In this document: positions 1 through 11,405 of the stretch, in pieces
Layout: every line of letters begins with the position of its first letter
Numbering within the stretch: the stretch's first letter is position 1
Assembly: GCF_964340395.1 (NCBI RefSeq)
Contig: NC_135570.1
Span: 8,109,822-8,173,821 of the forward strand
Length of the DNA: 64,000 nucleotides
DNA from: Glandiceps talaboti
Lineage: Eukaryota; Hemichordata; Enteropneusta; Spengelidae
Direction: 5' to 3'
Made by a program: the position numbers and the translations under genes
The notes under the pieces: generated by a model
What the model saw: the letters and a program-made list of their open reading frames with translations, nothing else
What the model was told of the DNA's origin: nothing
The model's database searches: none

Positions 1-125
1 TCTTCCTTGAGTTGTTACCATGACAACAATGTTTAAAGTGGCACAAGCTGAGTCTATAAGTTTTTTACTCAAGTGAAAATACTTACATAAAACCTTGTTT
101 GAACTATTCTAGTATAATGTTAATG
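1..125. repeat. Partial copy of a dispersed short element (family E)
   Basis: The stretch around GGCACAAGCTGAGTCTATAA and the following text (TTTTTACTCAAGTGAAAATA, then ACATAAAACCTTGTTTGAAC) reappears in inverted orientation near 31.74-31.84 kb and in diverged form near 54.35 kb. Only one arm is inside the window. Seen directly by comparison within the window; the family is not one I recognise. Confidence 0.6.
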
Positions 126-581
126 TTGATGGTATGCTTTCTGTGACATTGTAGTGTCATCTGGCATTGTTAGACCTAAAAAAATTGTGCTGTTCTGATT
201 ACACTCAATTTTAGAATAGGTGGGGTAGGTAGATTTTTTTTAAAATTTCTTTTTCATGTGAGAGTATCTAGTTCAGGTAGTTATGTTTTCTGTTGTTTTC
301 CATATGGTCTCTGTGTTATTGATTCCTTCTCTTTAGATGTAAAGCCATTACAGATTGAAAGAACAGTTTTATATTATCTTTTTAAGTTGATGGCAGTTTG
401 CGCATCTACTATTTCTCGCGAGACTTCACAATTTTCGCGATTTTATTATTTTTTTCTCAAATATGTAAAGAAAACGTTTAGGGTTGGAAGGTGAAAATCT
501 ACGTTGGGTCGGGTAACCAGAACCAAATAATTACTTTTTGGTCTTAGAACAGTTGATTGCATAGTACTAGGGTTTTGATTT

Positions 582-930
582 TAAAGTGGCCATATGGATG
601 AGAATTGGGTAGTTATTTTGGAATTTAATTTATAAAATAATTTTATCATGGCTTCCTACTTGAAAAATCAATGTGAAACAATATAGACCCAGTCTGTGTT
701 TGTAACTCAATACAGTGCAAAAGATTAATAAATATGTAAAATGTTTGTTATTCTACGTACAATAACATACTTTTTACACATTTTTTAGCTTTGTGCAAAG
801 TATTGAGTTACAAACACAGACTGGGTCTTTATTGTTTCACATTGATTTTTCAAGTAGAAACAAAGCCATCATAAAATTGTTTTATAAATTAAAATAAATA
901 CCCAATCCTCACCCATATGGACACTTTATA
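582..930. repeat. Palindromic MITE-like element, family A
   Basis: Two arms of about 150 bp are inverted copies of each other. The outer ends read AAAGTGGCCATATGGATGAG and, on the opposite strand, AAAGTGTCCATATGGGTGAG. The inner parts share CCCAGTCTGTGTTTGTAACT. A short AT-rich centre separates them. Related copies are at 24553-25037 and 53896-54171. There is no coding capacity, so this looks like a non-autonomous DNA transposon able to fold into a hairpin. Confidence 0.8.
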
Positions 931-1192
931 ATATTTGTACGTATAATAAATGATGTCATTGATTGTTTTTAAGGTATATATTATCAGATTTGTGTTCTAT
1001 CAAGTGCATGTGATGGTTACGTATACTTCAGCAAGTACAATGAAGGAAGTACATGTATCTTTCAAATATAAATAAAATTATGCCTAAAAATGTCTAAACT
1101 CAGTTTGTTGCCCTTTAATGTCACATGACAAGATCTTGGTAATTCAAAGACTGTATGTGTGTACGGTGTATGACTGAAGACGAGGTACTTAC

Positions 1193-4100
1193 GTATTTGC
1201 ATAACTGCTTGCATCTTTTTGGTCGTCAAGTCATCATACTGTTTGACATCAAAACCAAGTCTAGTTAGACTTTCTGTCAACTGCTTGGCATCGACATCAG
1301 TTCCATTACGTCTGTTCATTCCTGTCTGAGGTTGGAAATGTTTGTTGTTGATAATGATAGCTGTGCCTCTCTGTGGATGTGACATGTTATACCGAAAGTC
1401 TAAATCTATAGGTTCACTCTGTGATGATATAATAGTTTTACTGGTTCCAAGTGGCCTGCAAATGTAATAAAAAATATGTAAGTTAGAAGAGTGTCGTTCA
1501 GTTTGATTAACAAACAATGCAGGTTTTCCCTGGGTACTCCAGCTTCCTCCTGCATTAACACTGAATTCATGAGGGATGGCCCTCACTGGACTTCTTGGGA
1601 GATAAGTGTTTATATACTTAAAGAACTATCAAGAATAAATAAATTTCATTTACAAAAAAAAATAAAAAAATAAACCTGCATACCGCCCTTTACAAAAACA
1701 TTGGTAGGGAAATCTGGTAAAATGACAGGGGTACTCCGGTAGATGTAACCTGCTTACCACAAAAACACTGGGTAGTAATATCTTAATCAATATTATCATA
1801 TATCCAGTATCGATTCCAATACAATTCAATGGAGAGCATACTCATCAAACCCAGCAATAATTTTCCATATCTCACCCCAGCACAATTTGCCCAAATATGG
1901 CGAGTGGCGTGCCCACTGATATCCATTTGCTCAGTGATTTGGCTTTGTTAATTTCTTCACTATATTTAGGTTTTTGGGGAATAAAATAATATTTCACTGT
2001 CGTTGTCTGTGATTATGTGATTCAAATGCTGTTTCCATGCCACTACTTGGGGTATATGATATGATATAACGTTACAGCCTTGATATGGGTTTTGCAGACC
2101 TTGGTAGTATAGCTTACGGGCCTCATAATGTTGGGCCCTTCCACTGTACAACCTCAGTCTGCAAAACCCATATCCAGACCGTAAAGATAACTGATGGACC
2201 TTAACAACTTACCCTGGTAATCTCGCATCTGGTTCTTCTGGTGAAGGTTCTTGTGATGCATCATTGGTATTACCTACAACATTTCCTGATCGTCTTCTTG
2301 TTGGTGCAGCATCAATAGCATCACCTTCTATAATATCTTGTGCTGGCTCTATATTATCTTCTACTTTGAGTTGTCCAACAGCACTTGTAACATCTATATA
2401 TAATACAACAAATTTCTTGTACTTGTAATTTATAATATGCATTTGGAATTTATTTAAAATTTATATAACATAATTATTTGATATGTCACCTTTTCTGACA
2501 CCAACTTTCTGAGATGATTGAATTTTGAGCTGACGTATTTGAAATCGCCATTATTTTCCCCAAGTTTTCATAAATTATGCTCAAGAATGTATAATTATTT
2601 TATTCTCCAATATTTTTCTTCATTCAGTGACTCATAGTGGCAAGGCCCCTTAGGTCACTCACATATTCCTTGGCTGAATGAAGAAAAATATTGGGGAATA
2701 ATATTTATTAGAATACACCATGTTCATATCGCCTTCAATTATTGGCTTAGATTGTATCACTGGTAGCATGGACTTATAGACCCAGTGACCTCAATTTGCA
2801 TATGGTGGGCACTCCCCTTGTTCTATACTCCGTGTACAGGTACACATCACCCAAATGGGTCACTTTTTTCACGAAAAAATCCTAAACATAGGTCAACTTT
2901 TCATCTGAAAATTCCCTAATCATGGGTCGATTATTATACAAATATTATACTATTACAATAATTAGCCATAAAAACTACTCAAAAGCAACAAGCCGCCATA
3001 TATATCCTATGGGTCTGTTTGTGACTGGAAATCAACAATGTGTCAAACCGTCTATTGAATTCATCATACTGTATTTTTGGTAACTTATCAAAGTTACCAA
3101 TGCCATACATTCATACATTTGTATTATTGTCAACTCTTTGCAAGATAGTGAAAGTTGTATGTCCATGTGTGAATGCGATGACCTGCCCTTTTAAGGAAGA
3201 ATTAGCCCACAATCTATGCAAATGGAGTTCTGAATTTTGGAAATACAAAATCCCCATTCACCCGCGGATTCCAGGCTGAAGAGGAAGTTGTAAAGACAAA
3301 GTACTTTCCTAAGAAATCTAGAGGTTATTCATTCAAATGAAGCCACCCACACAGTCATTAACAATCTTCGTTAATCAATAACAGAATTCTGCCCAATAAC
3401 ACATTAGTGTTTATTGGGGCATTACATATTGTCCATATATGGTACAAATGTCATATCAGGTCACAACTTATACAATGTTTATATCATTCTAAACTATGAG
3501 AAAATGCAGGCATGAACAACTTTCGGTTCATGATTGATTGAGCTAGGTGGGTGTGAAGAGAGATTTTGATTCGGCCCCATGGATAGCCATAGCCATAGAT
3601 AACCTCTAGACTTCATTTTTGTACTCGTATTGTACAGATTAGGCTTAGATATACATAATACATGCATTATTTTGCTACCCTGTAGGGCCCCCATGTTACA
3701 ACTGATACCATGGCAACCAACTGATGTTAAATAATCAGAAAAAGACATGAAATTATTGTATCTAATATGCAAGTCTTGGTCTATTTTTCATAGCAATAAA
3801 CATTTTTTTTTTAAATTCCATTTTCTAACCAATTCAACTTCCTTCATGAAATTTTAACTGAAGCTTAATGCATGGAAGATAGTAGCCCTACTTGTGTATG
3901 GCTGTACTTGGTGTATATTTGTACATCACACTCCACACAGCTTGGGGGTGGGGGGAGAGTCAAATGACAGCTGTCAGAATTGAGTCATGGACCCACCATG
4001 CCATGCCCACAGTGGTAGAAAGGACTAGGTGGATGCAAAATCCTAGCAAATGCCTACAAACTAGTGGTCAATGGCTATAACATAAAGGGTATCAAGATAA

Positions 4101-4939
4101 CTCAGCCAGCCTACATTACAGTAATTATATACCCCGGGTTATACATGTATACACAGGAGAAGTCGGCCAGCAAGAGAACACAAAGTCAATATTGGACCAA
4201 TAATTCAACTACATGCATGATGTACGGCAAAGGTCTTTACTAGTATACTACAGGCATGGACATGTAACAGGCAAGGTATAAATTCTGCAGTTTCTTTTAA
4301 ATGTGATAAATTAATGGTATCAGGTTTGTAAAATTGTATGTACATTTAGATTTAGAACAGCTGACATGTACAGGGCAAGACATTTGGCATTGATCACATT
4401 GTCAAGTAGTCCTGCTTGCATACGGAGGAATTCGGGACTCGATTCTGACAATTGTCCCTCCCGGTGTTTAGAGTCAAGTCAGTAAATACAGACTCGTGCA
4501 CCGTCATGGAAGCAGGACTAATTGTCAAGGTGAATTTTAAATGTATTAAATTCACACCATAGATTTTCACGTATCGTAATACTAGTAGGTCCAGTTCGTT
4601 ATTACTGGCCGAATTCGTAACAAGCCGAGTTCTCCTACTGTATTACAATACGGCCATTATAATATTGTGCCTATTGTGCCCTGGTCGAGTTTGTTTGCCG
4701 AGTTCTTGTATTCATATCACCCACCCACCCATTGGTTAGGTTGTCAGCGATTTCAGTTTCAATTGGTGAATCAATATTGATACATTCACCATTTCAAACA
4801 TCACTACTGTATGTTATGTACCATCTTATCACATTGCTCTTGCAAACTTAATTAAACTACGGTTCATAGTCGAACGGTTATTTGCTAGCTGTTTTACACA
4901 TGATTTGTACTTACCCTGTATATCCACTTCGTCCGACAT
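1193..4939 (-). CDS. Executioner-type caspase (caspase-3/7-like), 5' part; gene continues past the left edge
   Basis: Three coding exons join in frame: 4915-4939 (start ATG 4939-4937), 2213-2393 and 1193-1455, each with GT/AG sites (GTAAGT donors after exons 1 and 3, GTAAG after exon 2). They encode the first 156 residues. Residues 1-90 are a short, acidic prodomain without a CARD or DED. From about residue 91 the p20 fold begins (RGTAIIINNKHF, then GMNRRNGTDVDA, the conserved segment whose second Arg lines the S1 pocket for Asp). The later catalytic His-Gly and QACxG segments are not visible, because the last exon ends in phase 1 and the next lies beyond position 1. Known family role: cysteine protease cleaving after Asp during apoptosis. 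Oddity: the protein opens MSDEVDIQ, so the classic caspase-3 target DEVD sits at residues 3-6. Exon 2 is Glu/Asp/Pro-rich. Distinguishing caspase-3 from -7 or -6 is not possible from this part. Confidence 0.92.
1483..1630 (+). repeat. SINE-like fragment
   Basis: It contains GCAGGTTTTCCCTGGGTACT followed by CAGCTTCCTCCTGCATTAAC. The same core recurs at 34.98-35.02 kb (plus) and 11.22-11.27 kb (minus). It lies in the caspase intron just upstream of coding exon 3. Resembles the conserved central body of metazoan tRNA-derived SINEs; the exact family is not assigned. Confidence 0.55.
1676..1780. repeat. Copy of a GGTAGGGAA/GGTAAAATGACA repeat
   Basis: The motifs ACCACAAAAACACTGG, GGTAGGGAAATCTGG and TAAAATGACAGG match the tandem repeat at 18440-18640 in the SAR1 gene. 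Function unknown. Confidence 0.5.
2600..2702. repeat. Short palindromic MITE, family B
   Basis: A hairpin of about 100 bp. The left end TATTCTCCAATATTTTTCTT and right end AAGAAAAATATTGGGGAATA are inverted repeats, with the stem continuing through CATTCAG/CTGAATG. The interior carries CCCCTTAGGTCACTCA. Further copies or halves lie at 17433-17510, 17742-17950 and 42889-42946. Confidence 0.8.
3335..3600. repeat. Dispersed repeat, copy 1 (second copy at 26.5-26.74 kb)
   Basis: It shares CACCCACACAGTCATTAACA-type sequence, the ATAACAGAATTCTG motif, TATTGGGGCA and CTTTCGGTTCATGATTG-type text, in the same order, with 26505-26740. The copies are diverged, with no coding potential. Lies in intron 1 of the caspase gene. 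Confidence 0.6.
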
Positions 4940-5182
4940 GTTGAGACGGTTTACTATGTTGACACGATCGTACGACTGGAGCACTTGAACTTGAGAAGAT
5001 CGAGGTTTCGGTTCACTAACTTGATCACCAACGTGGGGCTAAAATACGTCACCTGGATATTCCTTGAATGTGTATTATTAGTTTTTTGTACAGACAAAAA
5101 AAACACGTACAAGTCACTTGTTCTAGAAGGGCGAAAACACAGCACACTCGCGATCGCTGATCTGGGAAATACCTCGTGTCAG

Positions 5183-5196
5183 CGGAAGTGACGTCA
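5183..5196 (+). promoter_or_regulatory. Composite ETS-CRE site upstream of caspase
   Basis: CGGAAGTGACGTCA places an ETS core (CGGAAGTG) directly onto a palindromic CRE (TGACGTCA). It lies about 245 bp upstream of the caspase start codon, in a stretch richer in CpG than its surroundings (4930-5260). Such composites are known in TATA-less animal promoters. Occupancy here is inference. Confidence 0.5.
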
Positions 5197-5739
5197 TTAT
5201 TCAAAGTAGAGCGACCCGTTACATGCGGTAGCGACACGATCATACTCACACGTACACACGAGTTACTTGACTGTGATTTACTACTATACGTACATGATAC
5301 GTGTTGGAAGAGCAGATCTTTGTCTATTTTTTTCTTTATCTATTTATCTATTCTAACGAATAAAACAAACCTTCTACACTCTGCATCTGCGAAATTACAA
5401 GTTTCATCTATTTGTTGCGTGCCGCAGTGGCAGAATCCAAACTTTCAAATAACACTAAGGCAGAGCACACACTCTAAATATCTACTACACCCAATTGTTT
5501 GTCCAAAAACTCAGCTAACAGCATTATACCTGGACAATCTGGAGGTAATCTTTCGACAAAAAGACCCCTATCATGAACTGCTATGTCACAGTAGAAGTTG
5601 CCATATTTGTGGACCACAGAACGACTTTAAAGTGTATTTCAAGAGTGATAAACGGATATGCATGTTGACTAGAAATTAATGGAAAACACGACAATACAAA
5701 CGCGTACAAAACAACAGGACTGTGCATACGGTCACACAA

Positions 5740-6066
5740 GTGTACGGCAACCGAGGAGGATCATGATATCACATATCAATTGATTTTAAAAAACGAAAAA
5801 AGGAAGAAAAATAGGAGAAAAACGACCAAAAAATCGATTTTCATTTCAGATCGTTTTCACTTCCATTTTCATTTGCAAATTGATTTTCATTTCAAATTCG
5901 TTTTCACTTCCATTTTCATTTGCAAATAGATTTTCATTTCAAATTCGTTTTCACTTCCATTTTCATTTCCTTTTTTTGTCGTTTTTCTCCTATTTATCTT
6001 CCTTTTTACGTTTTTTAAAATCAAAATTGATATGTGATATCATGATCCTCCTCGGTTGCCGTACAC
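5740..6066. repeat. 327-bp near-perfect palindromic element with internal tandem repeat
   Basis: Arms of about 90 bp begin GTGTACGGCAACCGAGGAGG on each strand (CCTCCTCGGTTGCCGTACAC at the right end). They stay almost identical through ATCATGATATCACATATCAA. Between the arms sit two to three tandem units of about 58 bp built on GATTTTCATTTCAAATTCG and TTTTCACTTCCATTTTCATT. No ORF belongs to it. A MITE or foldback transposon is the best explanation; I could not identify a clear target-site duplication. Confidence 0.85.
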
Positions 6067-7405
6067 GTGCGATTTGGTACTAATGTTACTGTAAAGATGA
6101 TGGGTCTATGTTTGGATATGATATCAGGTGAATATGCAAATAAGTGAAAACTCTCGTGCATGAAAATTGATACCTATATACCGCTTGAAAATTTGATAGC
6201 GACCTTGACAGCGTGCAACACGACTACAAGCAAACTACACTATCTTAACAAATATATGGTTCTATATACTATTCACAAAGTGTTTTTTTTTACTTCTTGG
6301 TCGGGTCATTTTATTTTTCCTAATTTGTAAAACGTTAACGTTGCAATAAAGTCTGTAAAATCGTAATTCAGTGGGTGACGTACTGTGTAATCAACTGTTT
6401 ATTTTGACTGTAATCTGTGAAAGTATCACTTTTTAAAATTTCGTATACGTAAAAGAAAAAATCAACAGGCAATTATTCATTCAAAACAGTGTCAAAATGT
6501 AAGGAGACACTATGCACTACTGCTCATCTCACCATCAATATGTTGTCACGTGTTTTACAAGGAGTGGTATGTAGATGCAATACAATGTCCTTCGAGCTAC
6601 TTTCCAGTTGTAATTGTAAACGTAAATGCCAAGTTTACTTTCTTCGAAATTCGAAAATTATGTTTGTTCATCATAAATGTAAAAAAATGAAATTTTGTCT
6701 TTATATTTGTAATTGAACACTTATTTTTTATGTAAATTATACTGGGGTACCCCCCCCCCCCTCGCCCACCCTCTTGACAGGAAATACAAACAACTTGAAT
6801 ATTACGAAATTGCTAACAAATTAATGAACAATGAATTTGATTTATGTTGAAGGAAGTAATTCAGTATATTAAACCAACGAAACGAATTCAGTAAACGCCC
6901 ATAAATCATCAATGGCGTCTAAAACCACATGGTATCACTGAAAACAATGCGATAGCTTATAACATGCTTTGAATGTCGACTACGAGCGCCGACTGAAAAT
7001 ATTCGATATCTGTGCAATGATCTTCAACAGTGACTCCAAACAAATACACCGTAACGTGTTTTGAATTTCCATTGAATAACAGTGACTCCAAATGAATCAC
7101 TGAAAACTAGTGAAATCAAGGTGCGCTCTTTATCATAAGAGTAACGTCATACCCCTAAGTAATTGACGAACACTTTCAAAAACACAAACTTATTTCTGAC
7201 GACAGCGCATGACAAACTACAACAACATGAAATTGCAGTCTAACTTAGAGTATTTAACACTTTACATAAAGACAAACTGAAGCAAACTCTTTCAAAATAC
7301 TACCAGCCAAAATTGGATTGATACACGTAAATATATGTTGGACTTACAGTTGCTGACGTTAGTGTTCACCGACGACGATGATGATGACGATGATGATGAC
7401 GATGA

Positions 7406-7441
<36 letters not shown>

Positions 7442-8734
7442 CCAGAAGCTGTAACAAAAATTGTTCGTTTAGCAATACTATACCAAGTCCGAGTATTTTC
7501 AGTCAAAGTTCAAAGTTAATATTGTCCGAGAGTGCACACAATTCACTCTTGTTCATATAAATTATAGTCAATTCGTGAGTCTTCAACTGTTCTTGAACTT
7601 CTTACACGATTCAAACCGAGATACCAGTGATGAACACATTACAGACACCAAACCATGCCGTCTTCGGGCAGAAGTTCAGTCCAACGGCCATTCACCACAC
7701 CCACTCTGCGCAGAGATTTCTTTCGTTGAACCAATTTGCCAACGTGGCTCTATACTAGCACTTTCACCTCACTTCCAGTCCAGATAAACTTCTGTTCTTG
7801 AAGTCCCAAGACTCGGTCATAACCACACAACCACCTGTTAGACGCACGATGTTGTATAGTTAAACACAACTTTATTTGAAACCTGCAGCTGAAAAATGTA
7901 CACAAAAGTAATATGTTGCCATTCTGGCTACAAATAAAGACTGCCAAGATCATATGCGCGCTTCTTACATATAATTAGGCTGGATCATGTGACATATGAA
8001 GGCAATCTGATTGGCAGAACCTAAAATACAGGTGGAGAAAAGGCATTGAGACTGAATATAATTGGTTGAAATGAAATCGTAGGTGTAGAATACAATGAAT
8101 TGAAATGGGAGAAAAGATGTAGGCAGAATTATACATACGGGACATACAGTTAACAGGCAGACACACACATACTTGGTGAAATTGAACACAGTACACTTAA
8201 ACATACACCAAGCGTACCTGTGACACAAATAAAAGATGACAGGCCTACAATAAGCTTGTGAAAAAATAAAAGTTTTGGAAAATTGAGAGGAAAGAAGTGC
8301 AAATAGATAAATTTGAAAATTGAAAATGAGTTAATAATCATCCTGCGTATATCTCAGTGATATATCAAGATATTAAATAAACCAGTCCCATTGAACCTAA
8401 TTACATGTAACACTACACATTAGTTTGTTACGTTACAAACCCTATAGGGTTGAAAATAACTGTTTGAAACTGTTTGTTCGATAACTTATTCGTAATAATG
8501 TACACTCTAAATATTATTGAATCACCTGTGGGTAAATATATGCATGCAGCTGTACTCATAGTCTCCCCAATACATCCATGCTTGATCTCACCCACACCCA
8601 CAAATCAGCGCCCTCATGCGATCACGATTTCAACCTGTCATCTTGTCGATACAATAACATGTTGTAGGGCGCTCTGATCGGAAAAATACTACTCTAGTTA
8701 CAGCTAGCGCAGCTTTAACACCATGACTAATCCC
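6067..8734. other. Intergenic stretch without recognised genes
   Basis: No conserved protein segment was recognised on either strand. It contains a poly-C run near 6750 and the GAY trinucleotide tract listed separately. Open frames here are short and without recognisable motifs. Confidence 0.5.
7370..7441 (+). repeat. GAC/GAT trinucleotide tract
   Basis: About 24 GAC or GAT triplets with one AAC. In one plus frame it would encode a poly-Asp run inside a 39-codon reading frame (ATG 7335, TAA 7452-7454). I see no evidence that this is translated. Confidence 0.8.
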
Positions 8735-8834
8735 CAAACAAACAAACAAACAAACAAACAAACAAACAAACAAACAAACAAACAAACAAACAAACAAACA
8801 AACAAACAAACAAACAAACAAACAAACAAACAAA
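8735..8834 (+). repeat. (AAAC)n microsatellite
   Basis: About 25 uninterrupted copies of the tetranucleotide. Confidence 0.97.
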
Positions 8835-10717
8835 ACATAATATATGATCATATTTAAGAAAGTACCGCCGTGGAAATTTCGCACTAGATATTTACACATC
8901 TCACCAATTGGAAGTTTGTACAGGTCGCTGACCTATATCAACATTAACAAATGATAATGATAATGATGATGATATGTACTACTAATTATAAACTAACAGA
9001 TCCATAACAATCATGTCAAATTTGTATGGTCATTAATGGCATGGACATCCGTGCTATAATAAATGGCTATGCTATATTTTTTTAATTACTAAACCTGAAA
9101 TACCCAACCGGGTACACTAAAGATGAAAACACGAAGATGAAACGGAAGACTGTTTTCTTTTTTACTTTTATATTTTTATCTTCTTTTCTTTTTTTAAATT
9201 GATAAATTTTCGATGAAAAACATGTTACAGAAAAGCAACACGAAAATTAACCGGAATAAATTTATATCTGGTATTGACCTGTTTTAGCATGATGAACGGG
9301 CGATGACTAAAACTGAATTATATCAAAAATAAATATACTTGAATGTCATATCATTGCATGGACAGATTATACGTTGCAGGGCTTCATCGGTATAAAATGT
9401 ATGTAGTAAGAAATCGACATGCCAGTGCGTCTCTCTCTTTGCCCAGCTGGCCGTTTTACCACAGGTATGGTTATTTCACGGAAGTGAAACTGAAAAGTGA
9501 ACGGATATCGATCAAACAAAACGGCTACAAAACATCATTCTCGCAAACCAGAGCTGTTACTATAAGTATTTCTTCCGCTACACTTCTGGTCGGCAAATTT
9601 CGACGGTGCAGTAAATTAAAGAGGCCGTGAATTGAGACGATGCAAACATGCAAGTGGGCAACTTGTACTTTGGTATACGTACATCTGTCTTTGGCAAGTA
9701 AATAAACTCATATATTGCAATACATTTTTTTCTTCAATGTAGTTTCATTTGCCAGTGGTTCACAGAATACAGACAGACAGACAGACAGACGTACAGACAG
9801 ACATGGCCCTATCATAGGAAATTATGTACCGATACATGATACATGGCGTATCAGGTAGTATCAGCCAACCAAATGGATCACTTTCACATTTTGAAAAAAT
9901 CTTATAAATGTAGATCCACTCGGGGTGGATAAATATTTGTTCCCATTTTATGGTTAAGAAGTGTCTCCACTCCTCTAGTAACAAATAAAATTGAGTCGTG
10001 CATGTCATTTGTAAAGGCCAGTGTCGTGTGCCAATGTACTTACGTGTAGCGCCCCCAATGGCAGACTAATCCTTTTTCATGGGTCTTAAATGCTTATGTT
10101 CTTGAAGAAGTAAACTTTTCCATGCCATTGAGATCTCTATATGCCATGGTTTACCAATAATCTGGAATATTCACCTGTTTCCTAAGGATTCCCCATATAG
10201 CTCTCTGAATATTAACAGTCTGTTTTATCTATGGTTTGATTTTGACAAAATAACTTCTAGAAGGATAGCGACTGCAAAATTAGCAATGGTTAAAGTAAGC
10301 TTGCGCATGGTGTCAGTGACATTACACTCTGGGAGCTTGTAAATTACATGCAGGGCACTATATGTGCGACTTCTACTATAGAGAGAAAAGGTATATGTGT
10401 GTGTGAATAGTTTGTTTACCTGAACGAGCTCTGTCATGTTTCCAGACTGGTGATAGTCTTGCTGCTAGACGTTCGGGCTTTCTTTCGATGCTATAACTAT
10501 AAGCGAACGAAGCTCGGATGTTCCATCCTCGATAGCGTTGTTCGGCTGTGTGTTGTATTTTATCGGAAGAACATCCGAGGGCTAGCTGATAGACTAGACT
10601 GGTGATTGAAAACTGTGGTGTTTGAGCATTGGAGAATTTAAGTAAACACATGAGCACCACAGCCCAACACACACACACACACACTAGTAAACTGCAACAT
10701 TTGAAGCACAAAAGCAA
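8835..10717. other. Intergenic stretch without recognised genes
   Basis: AT-rich sequence with a short (CAGA)n run near 9771-9790 and a short (CA)n run near 10670. No coding homology recognised. Confidence 0.5.
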
Positions 10718-11075
10718 TACAACTGCCAACATCAGACCGTGGACAAATGGAACCTGTTACAAACAAAACCCATTCCAAACATGCAGGGAAAGTAAACAAC
10801 TGAGTTGGATTAATAACACTTGGCACAGCATGGTGAAAGTACCAAGATAAGAACAGTTGCATGGCCTCTTTACATAATAGTTCATGTTCACAAACAAATT
10901 AGAAGTTCCCCTGGCATTTCATGCACACATAAAGAGGCCATTAAACAGTTCTTATGAAACCATGAAATGTAATGCAAACCTCTGCTGTGCCAAGTGTTAT
11001 TAATCAAATTCATGTGTTTACCTTCCTTGTTTGTAACAGATTCTGTTCGTCCATGGTCTCATGTCAGAGGTTGTA
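10718..11075. repeat. Long palindromic element, family D, copy 1
   Basis: Left arm runs from TACAACTGCCAACATCAGAC. The right arm ends as its inverse (TGTCAGAGGTTGTA) and shares GCTGTGCCAAGTGTTATTAA against TTAATAACACTTGGCACAGC. The arms are about 150-170 bp, with a centre carrying AGAAGTTCCCCTGGCAT. A second full copy is at 34193-34522 and a half copy at 29409-29580. Confidence 0.82.
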
Positions 11076-11204
11076 TACTCTACCATTTAAACCAGGACAT
11101 ATACTCAGAACATATTTATCGGTCTAAGCTTGAAGACATCGCATTTAATAATAAGAATAATCTTTATTCATCCAAATAAATTCGGAAATTTGTTGAATGG
11201 TCAC

Positions 11205-11405
11205 CACAAGAGAAGCACTCTAGTGTTGAAGAAGCAGGAGGAAACCGGAGTACCCAGGGAAACTTGCATTGTTCAGCATGATCAAACTGAGCATGACCCT
11301 TCTTACATACAGACCTGGTTACATTTCAGTCAAACCCAGCCAAGGCTTGGCGGGTTCAAAGCCAGACCACCGTCGCAAACCACGGCCTGTTTACGACAAT
11401 GTTCT
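11205..11405 (-). repeat. SINE-like copy
   Basis: On the minus strand it reads CCCTGGGTACTCCGGTTTCC then TCCTGC, the same body as at 1.5 and 35.0 kb. Identity as a SINE is inferred from the shared dispersed body. Confidence 0.5.

Noticed and set aside
1-1192. Search for the remaining caspase exons (His-Gly and QACxG segments)
   Set aside because: Neither motif was found on the minus strand here; the gene most likely continues beyond the window rather than being truncated.
5176-5679. 167-codon plus-strand open frame
   Set aside because: No recognisable motif, overlaps the presumed caspase promoter, and composition looks like translated non-coding DNA.
7335-7454. 39-codon frame with a poly-Asp run
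   Set aside because: Only a trinucleotide repeat with a short leader; no support for expression or homology.
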